Of a DNA stretch of 64,000 nt, positions 1 through 8,392 are shown piece by piece. Below the pieces are notes generated by a model. It did not search any database and was not told the origin of the DNA. It saw only the letters and a list, made by a program, of their open reading frames with translations. Position numbers and translations under genes: made by a program. Origin of the DNA: SZAS-103 sp038234715. Its GTDB lineage: Bacteria; Pseudomonadota; Gammaproteobacteria; Xanthomonadales; Xanthomonadaceae. The stretch lies in contig JBBQTD010000006.1 in NCBI GenBank assembly GCA_038234715.1, positions 1-64,000 of the forward strand, written 5' to 3'. How positions within the stretch are numbered: position 1 is the stretch's first letter; every line of letters begins with the position of its first letter.

Positions 1-308
1 TCGCCGAAGGCAGCAAGACCGCTGTCGCCGAGTTCTATTCCAACACCGGCAAGTTCCCGCCGACCAACGTTTCCGCTGGCGTCGCTTCTGCGGTGTCCAT
101 CAACGGTTCGTACGTGAAGACGGTGACCATCACCAACGGCAGGATCGACGTCAAGTTCGCCAGCGCTGCGCCGCAGAAGGCCAACGCAGCCCTCACCGGC
201 CAGGATCTGGTGTTCTCGCCGTTCACCGCCGCCGGCAGCACCAAGTGGGAGTGCAAGAACCACACCACCGTGGCGCCAAAGTACCTGCCGACGATCTGCC
301 GTCAGTAA
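1..308 (+). CDS. pilA: Type IV major pilin, C-terminal part (5' end outside window)
   Basis: The reading frame enters at base 3 and is open to a TAA at 306-308, giving about 101 residues. The visible part reads as the globular head of a type IVa major pilin: an amphipathic start (AEGSKTAVAEFYSNTGKFP), a beta-rich middle, and two cysteines near the end (WECKN and TICRQ) that would form the disulfide-bonded D-region loop. The N-terminal prepilin leader and the hydrophobic spine are missing because the window starts inside the gene. PilA polymerises into the pilus fibre after cleavage by PilD, whose gene lies at 19613-20503. A strong terminator follows. The identification rests on C-terminal features and on the later pilBCD genes. 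A minor pilin or other pilin-like protein is less likely. Confidence 0.82.
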   Translation, partial: AEGSKTAVAEFYSNTGKFPPTNVSAGVASAVSINGSYVKTVTITNGRIDVKFASAAPQKANAALTGQDLVFSPFTAAGSTKWECKNHTTVAPKYLPTICRQ

Positions 309-337
309 GCTGATCGGCAACAGTGATGCAACACCCG

Positions 338-367
338 AAGGGCCGCCACAAGGCGGCCCTTCTTCTT
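338..367 (+). terminator. Rho-independent terminator after pilA
   Basis: A perfect 10-bp stem, AAGGGCCGCC (338-347) and GGCGGCCCTT (352-361), encloses the loop ACAA. A pyrimidine run (CTTCTTC) follows. It lies 30 bases past the pilin stop codon and should separate the highly expressed pilin from the downstream membrane-protein genes. Confidence 0.85.
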
Positions 368-407
368 CGCTGACGTGCCCGCCTGGATTTCGCCATACTC
401 GCCTCCG

Positions 408-2366
408 ATGCGTCGAATCCCCAATCCCTGCTGGCTGCTTCTCGCAGCAACGCTGATCCTGACCGCATGGGCGCTCTGGCCTGGCCTGAAAGGGGGCTTC
501 CTGTTCGACGACGCCTCGAATCTCGATCCGCTCAGCGCATACGGACCGGTGGATACACTGCCTGCGCTCGCTCGCTATGCGACATCCGGGGCTGCCGACC
601 CAACGGGGCGTCCGCTTGCAATGCTCAGTTTCCTGGTTGACGGTCGCCACTCGCCAAACAACCCGTATCCGTTCAAACGCACCAACCTGGCCCTGCACCT
701 GCTCAACGGGCTGTTGCTGTTTGCCGCTCTGGCGCAGATCGGGCGCACAAGCGGACTCGAAAGCAGGCGTGCATGTCGGACGGCTGTCCTGGCGACAGCA
801 TTGTGGATTCTGCATCCGCTGTTCGTGTCCACCACGATGTACATCGTGCAACGCGAAGCGATGCTGCCGGCGACCTTCACTTTTGCTGCGATATGGGCGT
901 GGCTGGCCCTGCGACGACGTCTCCTGGCCGGACACGATGGCGCGGCATGGTGGATGGCCTTCGTCGTCTTGTCCTGCACGGCCTTGGCTACGCTGAGCAA
1001 AGCCAACGGAGTGCTGCTTCCTTCGCTGCTGCTCGTCGTGGAATGTTGCCTGCCCACCTCCAAAGACGATGCGACGCGATTGCGCAGGGTGCGTCGATGG
1101 CTGCTATGGGCGCCGACCCTCCTGGTGTTCGCAGTTATCCTCGTATCGATCCCCGGAAGCATGGCAGGAGCCGATGCCCATCGACCCTGGACGCTCTGGC
1201 AAAGGCTGCTGACCGAATCGCGCGTGCTGTTCGGCTATCTCGGTGAGCTGTGGCTGCCGCGCCCATTCTCGCCGGGTCTGTTCAACGACGGACTCGTCGC
1301 TTCGCGTGATCTGCTGAGTCCGTGGACGACATTGCCGTCAGTGATCGGGGTGATTGTTCTCGCATGGGTCGGCTGGCGATTGCGCACATGGGCCGGGCCG
1401 ATCGCGATGGCGATCTGTTTCTACCTCGTCGGGCAATCGATCGAGTCGGGGCCATTTCCGCTCGAGCTCTATTTCGAGCACCGCAACTACCTGCCGGCTG
1501 CGCTGATGTTCTGGCCGCTGGCGGTCTGGCTAACCGCCTCCGGCGGCTTGGCGCCGGTGCGTACTGGCCTGGCGATCGCGTTGCCGCTTCTACTTGCGGC
1601 AGAAACACGGATCAACGCGAAGGTTTGGGGCGATCCGACGGAACAGGCGCTGCTGTGGGGCGAGCGCAACCCTGATTCGCCGCGCGCGCAAGCCTATGCC
1701 GCACAATACGAGCTTCGGATGGGCCATGCGGAGCGCGCTGAATCGCGCTTGCGTCTCTCCCTGCAATCGAACCCGACGGATCTCCAACTGCTGGTCAACC
1801 TGGCCGGAACGCGCTGCGCCCTCGGCAGCCTGGCGCCGGCGGATTTGGCCGCAGTCGAAGCGGCCTTCGAGCACGATCCCGATCCGACCCGGCTCGGATT
1901 CAAATGGCTGGAGCGGACGCTGCCCATGGCCAAAGCGGGCACCTGCAAAGGCCTTGGCATGACGCAAGCCGATGCGCTTGCGCACGCATTTGCGCGCAAC
2001 CCGCGGACAAGCGTGCTTCCGGGGCGGCGCAGCGACGCCGAACAGATGCTTGGCGAGATCGCATTGACCGAAGGCAGGTTCGATGACGCGCGCATTGCGT
2101 TCGACGACTCCTTCAATGCCGAGCACCGGCTCGACATGGTGCTGGTGCAATCGGCGATCCTGGCGTCCGCACACCAGCCCGAGATGGCGATGGCGCATCT
2201 GCGCCTGGCCTCGGCCAAACCTGCGACGCCCTGGTACCAATGGCGCAGCATGATCGACGTCAACGGCTGGATCATGTATCGCCAGGGATTCTGGCAGCAA
2301 CAAATCGACGATCTGCGCGGCAAGATCGCGCAGGACGTGGAGGAGCGTCATGACGGCCAGCGGTAA
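408..2366 (+). CDS. Polytopic membrane protein, GT-C-like transferase core with C-terminal TPR region (copy 1)
   Basis: About 652 residues. Roughly the first 390 residues hold about ten hydrophobic segments. An acidic pair lies in the first extracytoplasmic loop (FLFDDASNLD, residues 34-35), and a conserved FEHRNYLPA motif lies near residue 355. Both recall GT-C glycosyltransferases of the TMTC/PMT type, which use polyprenyl-phosphate sugars. The rest is alpha-helical and TPR-like. The gene follows pilA and overlaps its paralogue by 17 bases, so transfer of a glycan to pilin, or to another exported acceptor, is a reasonable inference but is unproven. I chose the ATG at 408. A GTG at 375 is also in frame, but it lies just past the pilA terminator and has no ribosome binding site. 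Confidence 0.6.
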   Translation: MRRIPNPCWLLLAATLILTAWALWPGLKGGFLFDDASNLDPLSAYGPVDTLPALARYATSGAADPTGRPLAMLSFLVDGRHSPNNPYPFKRTNLALHLLNGLLLFAALAQIGRTSGLESRRACRTAVLATALWILHPLFVSTTMYIVQREAMLPATFTFAAIWAWLALRRRLLAGHDGAAWWMAFVVLSCTALATLSKANGVLLPSLLLVVECCLPTSKDDATRLRRVRRWLLWAPTLLVFAVILVSIPGSMAGADAHRPWTLWQRLLTESRVLFGYLGELWLPRPFSPGLFNDGLVASRDLLSPWTTLPSVIGVIVLAWVGWRLRTWAGPIAMAICFYLVGQSIESGPFPLELYFEHRNYLPAALMFWPLAVWLTASGGLAPVRTGLAIALPLLLAAETRINAKVWGDPTEQALLWGERNPDSPRAQAYAAQYELRMGHAERAESRLRLSLQSNPTDLQLLVNLAGTRCALGSLAPADLAAVEAAFEHDPDPTRLGFKWLERTLPMAKAGTCKGLGMTQADALAHAFARNPRTSVLPGRRSDAEQMLGEIALTEGRFDDARIAFDDSFNAEHRLDMVLVQSAILASAHQPEMAMAHLRLASAKPATPWYQWRSMIDVNGWIMYRQGFWQQQIDDLRGKIAQDVEERHDGQR

Positions 2367-4275
2367 TCTCCGGTTGCGTTGCGCGTTGTTGCTTTGCGCG
2401 ATTCTTGCCCTGACGGCAGTGGTGTACCTGCCGGGGCTTGGTGGCGGATTCATGTTCGACGATTCGTCCAACATCGTAGACAACAAGGCACTGGTGTTGA
2501 CCAGCGTTGCGCCACGCGAATTGCTGCGAGCGGCCATGTCATCGCCCTCAAGCGAGTTGCGTCGTCCGCTGGCCTCGTTGAGCTTTGCGTTCGACATTTA
2601 CCACGCCGGGCTTGATCCGCGGCAGATGAAGCGTACGAACTTGCTGATCCATCTGGCCAACGTCTTGTTAGTGTTCCTGCTGGCCTTCCAGATATGGCGT
2701 TTGCAGGCTTCGCTGGCGGCGGCAACGCCGTCAAACCGGGCCGCGATGTGGTTCGCTGCGGTTTGCGCTGCGGCGTGGGCGCTCGCGCCGATCAACCTGA
2801 CGCCAGTGCTGTACGTCGTCCAGCGGATGGAAAGCCTGTGCAACCTGTTCGTGCTGGCCGGCCTGTCCGCGTATGTCGCCGGAAGACAGCGCCAACTGGA
2901 CGGCCGGTCGGGCTGGTGGTTGATCACCGCGGGACTTTTCTTCGGAACAGGGCTGGGGCTTCTCGCCAAGGAATCGGCGTTGCTGCTCCCGTTGTACGTC
3001 CTGGTGCTGGAGTGGGCACTGTTGCGGTGGCAAGCCGGGAATGCGCGCGACGGCAAGCGATTGCGCTGGCTCTGCATCGCCATCGCTGCGGGCGGGTGCC
3101 TGGGTGCTGGCTTGCTGTGCTGGAGCACGCTCGGTGCGGACATTTGGGCAGCCCGGACATTCACGGCTTTGCAACGCGAGCTCACCGAGCCGCGCGTCCT
3201 GTGGAGCTATGCACAATGGACGTTGTTTCCATCGCTGTCGCACTTGGGGTTCTACTACGACAACTACCCGGTATCAACCGGCTTCCTGCAACCGTTGAGC
3301 ACCGCGCTGTCCATCGTGGGCATCGTCCTGGCGCTTGTCGGCGCAGCCCTGTTGCGCAAGGCGGTTCCGGTGGCTGCGCTTGGAATCCTGTGGTTCTTCG
3401 CCAGCCAGTCGCTCACGGCCGCACCGATCCCGCTCGAGCTGGTGTTCGAACACCGCAACTACTTCCCGAGTTTCGGATTGTTCCTTGCGGTCGCGGCGCT
3501 GGGCGCATGGGTCGCCGCGCGCGTGGGCAGGCACATGGCGATGGGAGCGCTGGCCGTGCTGTGGATCGGGTTCTTCGCGATGACGACCGGCCTGCGGGCG
3601 ATGGAATGGAGCAACCCGATACGGCTGATCGAATCGCTCGCGGCGAAACAGCCCGATTCGCCACGCACGCAATACGAACTGGGCCGCATGTATCTGATCA
3701 TGTCCCGATACGATCCGAACTCGCGCTTCACCCCGATGGCTCGTGAAACCCTCGTGCGCGCCGCGGCCGTGCCTGGCGCTTCGGCGTTGGCCGAACAGGC
3801 CCTGTTGCTACAGAGCGCCTACCTCGGATCGCCGCCGCAACCTGCGTGGTGGGATGGTTTGATGCACAAGCTCGCGCTGCACCGGCCGGGCCCGCAGGAG
3901 ATTGCGTCGTTGTATTCCCTGAGCCATTGCGTTATCGAAGGCCACTGCCATTACCCGCCGGGGCGCATCACTGCCGCCTATCAGGCTGCCTTGGCTTATC
4001 GACCGCCGAGCCTGGACCTGGAAGGTTCCTACGCGGACTACGCGGTCAACGTGTTGCATGACGATCCATTGGCCATCCGCCTGATGCGCGATGCGGTCGC
4101 GCGTGCGCCGCACGACCCGGTGTATCGCGAGAACCTGATCTTCCTGTTGCTCCACGCGGGTGATGCGGGTGGTGCGGCGCACGAGTTCGCGGCCTTGCGC
4201 GGGCAGATCGGCGATGCCGACGCATTCGAGTGGGCCAAGGCGAGTGCACCGAGCCTGGTGGCCGGCATGCGTTGA
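2350..4275 (+). CDS. Polytopic membrane protein, GT-C-like transferase core with C-terminal TPR region (copy 2)
   Basis: 641 residues, clearly a paralogue of the gene before it. It has the same N-terminal hydrophobic helix, the acidic pair FMFDDSSN (residues 37-38), repeated membrane segments, the FEHRNYFPS motif near residue 367, and a helical TPR-like C-terminal third. The start ATG has a strong Shine-Dalgarno sequence (TGGAGGAG, 2338-2345) inside the end of copy 1, so the two are translationally coupled. The family resembles TMTC-type O-mannosyltransferases and other GT-C enzymes. The acceptor is unknown. Position beside pilA favours pilin glycosylation, but lipid or LPS modification is also possible. 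This is the last plus-strand gene before the convergent sugar cluster. Confidence 0.6.
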   Translation: MTASGNLRLRCALLLCAILALTAVVYLPGLGGGFMFDDSSNIVDNKALVLTSVAPRELLRAAMSSPSSELRRPLASLSFAFDIYHAGLDPRQMKRTNLLIHLANVLLVFLLAFQIWRLQASLAAATPSNRAAMWFAAVCAAAWALAPINLTPVLYVVQRMESLCNLFVLAGLSAYVAGRQRQLDGRSGWWLITAGLFFGTGLGLLAKESALLLPLYVLVLEWALLRWQAGNARDGKRLRWLCIAIAAGGCLGAGLLCWSTLGADIWAARTFTALQRELTEPRVLWSYAQWTLFPSLSHLGFYYDNYPVSTGFLQPLSTALSIVGIVLALVGAALLRKAVPVAALGILWFFASQSLTAAPIPLELVFEHRNYFPSFGLFLAVAALGAWVAARVGRHMAMGALAVLWIGFFAMTTGLRAMEWSNPIRLIESLAAKQPDSPRTQYELGRMYLIMSRYDPNSRFTPMARETLVRAAAVPGASALAEQALLLQSAYLGSPPQPAWWDGLMHKLALHRPGPQEIASLYSLSHCVIEGHCHYPPGRITAAYQAALAYRPPSLDLEGSYADYAVNVLHDDPLAIRLMRDAVARAPHDPVYRENLIFLLLHAGDAGGAAHEFAALRGQIGDADAFEWAKASAPSLVAGMR

Positions 4276-4326
4276 GCCGATGCGATAGCGCAGCGCAGTG
4301 GACCGCGCATTGGCGTTTCGGATCGG

Positions 4327-5139
4327 CTAGACGCGCTTGAGATATCCGTCGGGCGCCACCGTGATCAGCAGCTTGCTTTCGATCCGCTTGTCGATTTCCA
4401 GGCCCAGCTTCGCGCCATCAGCCGCCGTGCGTCCTTCCTGCCCGAGCAGGCGAAGGTATTCCCACACCGCCGTCTTGGGATTGTCGCCGACGTCCCACGG
4501 ACGATTCGGGAACGAGCCTGCCGGCATGTCCTCGATCAACGTGTCGAACACGACGCAATAGCTGCCCATGCTCACCAGCGGCGCATACGCTTCGAGTTCG
4601 GCCAGGACGTGTTCGTGGGTGTGGTTGGAATCGAGGATGACCATCACGCGTTCGCTGCCTCTCGCGGCGGCGCGGACCTTCGCGATGATGTCCGGCGCAA
4701 TCGACGAACCCTCGATCATGTCGATGCGATGTGCCATCGGATGCGCCTCGATCGCCGCGCGGTTGTGCGCGCGGATGTCGATGTCGATGCCCAGAACGCG
4801 ACGCTGGGTGGCCTTGGGGTCGAGCGGCTTCCCCGATTCCACCGCGTCGCAATAATCGAGCAATGCCAATACTGAAGCGTTCAGGATCAGCGAGCCGCCA
4901 TGCGCGATGCCCGCCTCGATGACGAGGTCGGGCTTTACCTGCCAGATCAATTCCTGCATGGCGACCATGTCCTGCGGCAGCTGGATGATGGGTCGTCCCA
5001 TCCAGCTGAAGTTGTACGCGTAGTGGTGCGGCGCGATATCGCGTATCCAGTCCCTCGATGCCCTCTGCAGTTCCTTGTCGCGCATCAGGCCTTCGATGTT
5101 CTGCCGAACCTCGTCACGGAACTGGTCATTCGGATCCAT
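4327..5139 (-). CDS. CmcI-family (cephalosporin hydroxylase / rhamnosyl O-methyltransferase type) SAM methyltransferase
   Basis: 270 residues from ATG 5139, which has AAGGAG about 9 bases upstream. The open frame runs further upstream, but that part is antisense to the wbqC-like gene. The fold belongs to the CmcI/rhamnosyl O-methyltransferase family. A SAM-binding loop, VIEAGIAHGGSL, is near residue 75, followed by VLGIDIDIRAHN and a catalytic-region motif ILDSNHTHEHV. Family members O-methylate sugars, including in lipopolysaccharide, so a terminal O-methylation of the glycan made by this cluster is likely. It is the most promoter-distal gene of the minus-strand cluster and overlaps the wbqC-like gene by 14 bases. 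The substrate cannot be read from sequence. Confidence 0.72.
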   Translation of the reverse strand: MDPNDQFRDEVRQNIEGLMRDKELQRASRDWIRDIAPHHYAYNFSWMGRPIIQLPQDMVAMQELIWQVKPDLVIEAGIAHGGSLILNASVLALLDYCDAVESGKPLDPKATQRRVLGIDIDIRAHNRAAIEAHPMAHRIDMIEGSSIAPDIIAKVRAAARGSERVMVILDSNHTHEHVLAELEAYAPLVSMGSYCVVFDTLIEDMPAGSFPNRPWDVGDNPKTAVWEYLRLLGQEGRTAADGAKLGLEIDKRIESKLLITVAPDGYLKRV

Positions 5140-5845
5140 CGATGAACTCCTTCCAGTAGACGGAACCCGAGCAGATGTACCTTCCGCCCTCGGGGCCGCA
5201 GTTGGCAATAAGGTCGAGGACGCTGACATGGGGGGTGAATGGTCCATGCTGCTGAGGATAGGGCAATCGCCGGTAGTCCATGTATTCGACGCGCACACCG
5301 GCCTCCTCGAAGAGGCCATGGTCCAGATAGTTCCTTGCGCCATGGCCGGTGATGTAGCAACGTCCGCCGAGCGCCAGCACGATGTCGAGGACACGGCGGC
5401 TGCTGGCTCCGTCGACCCCGAGCGTATCCGAATGCAGGAATGTGCGGCCGCGATCAATTCCGAAATACCCGCACACCGCCATCAGCGATGCCTCGCCCAG
5501 GCTGCCGATGTCCACATGTTCCGTGGCGTACACCGAGCGCACGAGCGCGATCATGTCTTCGAAGTGCGGGCATGTGCCGTAGGCGTCCACCAGCATTGAC
5601 AGATGCGACCGCCTCCAGTCGCGGCTAGTGTCGATCCGGGTTTCTTCGATGCGCTGTCCGAGCCGGATGGCGACTGGCACCGTCATCCACTTGATCCCTT
5701 GCGCCGTCTTGACCTGCACGCGGTTGACGAAGCTGCCCTTGGAATACTGCACATCGCTGTAGTGCACGTAGGCATCGGCGAGCCGGACCTGTTCCAGCAT
5801 TCCGACCCACGGGAACAGCATGGGCTGCGAAATCACAACGTTCAT
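5126..5845 (-). CDS. WbqC-like family protein
   Basis: 239 residues. The N-terminus (MNVVISQPMLFPWVGMLEQ) and the internal pattern (YVHYSDVQYSKGSFVNRVQVK, then a late GARNYLDHGLFEEAGV) match the WbqC family found in O-antigen and surface-polysaccharide loci. The family's biochemical role is not well defined. It is often found beside DegT aminotransferases and acyl- or aminotransfer genes that build modified amino sugars, which fits here. It is coupled to the GNAT gene upstream by a 4-base overlap (5842-5845). No membrane segment is seen, so it should be cytoplasmic. Confidence 0.75.
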   Translation of the reverse strand: MNVVISQPMLFPWVGMLEQVRLADAYVHYSDVQYSKGSFVNRVQVKTAQGIKWMTVPVAIRLGQRIEETRIDTSRDWRRSHLSMLVDAYGTCPHFEDMIALVRSVYATEHVDIGSLGEASLMAVCGYFGIDRGRTFLHSDTLGVDGASSRRVLDIVLALGGRCYITGHGARNYLDHGLFEEAGVRVEYMDYRRLPYPQQHGPFTPHVSVLDLIANCGPEGGRYICSGSVYWKEFIDGSE

Positions 5846-6357
5846 GAAGGCAGGTGACGCTCCATGACCAACACGTCGTGATAACCCTCGGCGGTGCGGT
5901 AATGACGTTCCAGGACGCCGACATCGCGATACCCGTGCTTGCGGTAGAAACCGATCGCACGCTGGTTGTCCACGAGCACTTTCAAGGTCAGCTTGCGCAG
6001 GACGAGGCTCTTCACCAGGTATGCTTCCAGCATCGCGCAGGCCTCGCGCGCGAGATCCTTCCCGTGCGCATCGGGCGACAGGCAGATGCCCAGTTCGCCG
6101 TGGCCATGGAACGCGTCGATGTGGGTGACTTGCACATAGCCAAGCGCCGCATCGTCCGCACGCGATGCGATCACGAAGAAAACCAGGTCATCGTGCCCCG
6201 ACCGGCCCGTGAGCCACGCGCGGACACGTTCCACCGAATTCGGCTTGGGCTGGCTCATCAGCAAGGTCTGCAGGCCAATGTCGTTGCGCAACGCGGCCAG
6301 CGCGGCCAGGTCGGACTCCCGCCATTCGCGCAGGATGATGGTTTCTCCAGTCAGCAC
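5842..6357 (-). CDS. GNAT-family N-acetyltransferase
   Basis: 171 residues with a complete RimJ/RimL-type GNAT fold. It starts ETIILREWRESDL. The central strand GYVQVTHIDAFHGHGELGI is followed by an acetyl-CoA loop region (DAHGKDLAREACAML), then LTLKVLVDNQRAIGFYRKHGY, a typical GNAT motif B. In this setting, between a DegT aminotransferase cluster and wbqC, the natural role is N-acetylation (or N-acylation) of an amino sugar nucleotide, as WecD or PseH homologues do. The donor and acceptor are inferred from neighbours only. Confidence 0.75.
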   Translation of the reverse strand: MLTGETIILREWRESDLAALAALRNDIGLQTLLMSQPKPNSVERVRAWLTGRSGHDDLVFFVIASRADDAALGYVQVTHIDAFHGHGELGICLSPDAHGKDLAREACAMLEAYLVKSLVLRKLTLKVLVDNQRAIGFYRKHGYRDVGVLERHYRTAEGYHDVLVMERHLPS

Positions 6358-6365
6358 GAAGCCTC

Positions 6366-7532
6366 CTACAGGTAGAAATAATCCAGGTTGCGGATGGCCA
6401 ACGCCGGGATCTCCGCGATGATCCGCTTCGCATGCGCCGGATTGAGCCCGACCAGCAAGGTACCGACGCCTGCCGGCAATGAGCTGGGCGGAAGGATAGG
6501 CTTTCCGTCCATTGTTTTGTCTAGCAGGAATGGATTCTGGTCAAGGTAACAGGCGATACGACCCGCATCGGCCAGGTTCGCCGAGATGAAGGCGCCGTAG
6601 AAACCGGCCCCGTACACGCCGACACGTTCATCGGACGCCAGCGTGTCCTCATAGGCGCGTATGCGCTCCGATGCGTCGCGCCAGAAATCCGCGATGCGCA
6701 TGCTTTCGGCCTGCACGCGTTCGATCGCGGCGCCGTCGCGCTCCGGCCTTGCCGCTTCGCCGGCAGCCGGCTTCGTCGCCACCACCACGTACGCGCCGCG
6801 ATGCGCGCGTGCATCGATGGCGCGCACGTCGAGCCCGGCGTCGCCGATCAGCCGCGCAAGCGATGTCTCGGTGAAATGGTTGCAATGATCCACGACGATG
6901 AAGTCGGCGATGTTGGTGAACACGTTCGGCACGATTGCATAGAAGGCGCCGCCTGGCTTGAGCAGACCGGCGATCTCACGCATCGACGCCGCCGGCCGGG
7001 GAATGTGCTCCAGCGAAAAGAAGGACGTAACGATGTCGAAGTGCGCTTCCCATCCCGGCTTGACCGCATGCACCGACCAGTTCGATTCGTCGACGAAGCT
7101 TTTCCAGAACGGGACATAGCGGGCGCTGACGTCGAACAGATGCGGCGTGAATCCGGGGGCGCTCGAACGGAGCATTTTTATCGTCGAGCTCTTCGCGCAA
7201 CCGTAATCGAGCAGGTTCGCATGCGGTGGCAACGACACCTTATCGAGGAAGGTCGCGACCTGGTGCGCGGTCCGGTACACCGGATTGCCATCCACGACTT
7301 CGTAAACCTGGTCCTCTTCCTCGCTGGCGACGAGGATGTCGTAGTCTGTGTCGTAGTAGGCGTCGACGTCGGCGATCGGTTCGCTCTGCAGGTGCCCGCA
7401 TTCCGCGCAGGCGTGGACGATCGTCGCCGACGAATGGATCTGGCACAGCGAAGTCAACGACTTGCTTGCGGGCGACATATAGAGGGCATCGCCCAGAACG
7501 GCCCCGCAAACGCAGCAGTTCTCTTCGCTCAT
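6366..7532 (-). CDS. Class I SAM-dependent methyltransferase with zinc-type N-terminus and C-terminal Rossmann-like domain
   Basis: 388 residues from ATG 7532, which overlaps the stop of the PhyH gene (ATGA). The open frame extends eight codons further upstream. The protein starts with cysteine pairs (ENCCVCG and HACAECGHL) that suggest a zinc-binding head. A SAM-binding motif (LLDYGCAKSSTIKML) is near residue 110, and a third domain carries a nucleotide-binding-like loop (VGVYGAGFYGAFISANL). This three-part layout is shared with sugar C-methyltransferases and related enzymes, and a second member, more like TylC3, is at 9513-10736. It is probably a sugar or sugar-nucleotide methyltransferase. 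Whether it is a C- or O-methyltransferase is not decided. Confidence 0.65.
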   Translation of the reverse strand: MSEENCCVCGAVLGDALYMSPASKSLTSLCQIHSSATIVHACAECGHLQSEPIADVDAYYDTDYDILVASEEEDQVYEVVDGNPVYRTAHQVATFLDKVSLPPHANLLDYGCAKSSTIKMLRSSAPGFTPHLFDVSARYVPFWKSFVDESNWSVHAVKPGWEAHFDIVTSFFSLEHIPRPAASMREIAGLLKPGGAFYAIVPNVFTNIADFIVVDHCNHFTETSLARLIGDAGLDVRAIDARAHRGAYVVVATKPAAGEAARPERDGAAIERVQAESMRIADFWRDASERIRAYEDTLASDERVGVYGAGFYGAFISANLADAGRIACYLDQNPFLLDKTMDGKPILPPSSLPAGVGTLLVGLNPAHAKRIIAEIPALAIRNLDYFYL

Positions 7533-8392
7533 GGGCCGCCCTCGTCGTCGGCGCACAGGTCAGGATGGATCGTCCTGAAGTCCACGCCGGCCGCGAACGA
7601 GCCCTTCCAGCCGTGCGCAAGCCCCACGGGATCGTCGAAGTTGAAATAGCGGAACTGCAGGGACCAGCGTGAGCGTGCGCTGTTGTTGAAGCCTGACGCA
7701 TGCACGGTGAGGAAATCGACGACCACAAGATCGCCGGGCGAGGTGAGTGGGGCGATGCGTTGGTATTTTTCCAGGACCTTCGCTTCATCCTTCAGGCGCA
7801 ACGCATACGCGCCTGAGGCGGAATCGGCATTCTCGCTTTTCGTCAACACCGGCAGCACCCCACCGGTATGCGAACCCGGGCAGAATTGCACCGGTCCAAG
7901 CGCAGGGGTGATCGGGACCAGCGGACTCCAGAAAACCAGCCCGTCACGGCTGCGCAACTGCGACGGGTATTCCTGGTGCCATGCGGCGCGGAAGCGATCT
8001 TCGTTCGGGTTGTCGATGCGGATGCCGTAACCGCCGGCGGCGATGCCCGGGATCGCGCCTGCGCGTAGGATCCTGAACAAGGATTCGTGGCCCGGATTGC
8101 CGAGCAGGCGGATGAATGCCGGGATCTGCTTCACCGCATCGTAGACTTCGCCGCCCCACGAGCGGTCGCGCGCGAGCAACAACTGGTAACCATCGTCGAA
8201 CCGCTCCGGCATGCAATGCGCACGCGCGTCGGCGATGCCGTGCCGCTTCATGACCTGGCCAATCACGGCATGGATTCCGGACAGGATCGGCGCGATTTCC
8301 GAATCGAGATCGTAAAACCCGGGGATGACCAGCAGGCCGTCACGCTCGAACGCCGCGAGCTGCGTTTCCGACAGCGAACCCTTCCAGCTCAT
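7529..8392 (-). CDS. Phytanoyl-CoA dioxygenase (PhyH) family Fe(II)/2-oxoglutarate oxygenase
   Basis: 287 residues from ATG 8392, coupled to the aminotransferase by an ATGA overlap. The start (LSETQLAAFERDGLLVIPGF) is typical of PhyH proteins. A double-stranded beta-helix core follows, with a candidate iron site: HQE near residue 148, and a distal histidine in VDFLTVHASGFN, followed by arginine (NSARSRWSLQFRY). The family hydroxylates small molecules using 2-oxoglutarate and oxygen. Inside a glycan cluster it would most simply hydroxylate a sugar or an acyl substituent. An iron-dependent oxygenase is an unusual member of such loci. Confidence 0.75.
   Translation of the reverse strand: MSWKGSLSETQLAAFERDGLLVIPGFYDLDSEIAPILSGIHAVIGQVMKRHGIADARAHCMPERFDDGYQLLLARDRSWGGEVYDAVKQIPAFIRLLGNPGHESLFRILRAGAIPGIAAGGYGIRIDNPNEDRFRAAWHQEYPSQLRSRDGLVFWSPLVPITPALGPVQFCPGSHTGGVLPVLTKSENADSASGAYALRLKDEAKVLEKYQRIAPLTSPGDLVVVDFLTVHASGFNNSARSRWSLQFRYFNFDDPVGLAHGWKGSFAAGVDFRTIHPDLCADDEGGP

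Noticed and set aside
4275..4327. Bidirectional terminator between the convergent genes
   Set aside because: Only a 7-bp outer inverted repeat (AGCCGAT/ATCGGCT) with a long, unstructured centre.
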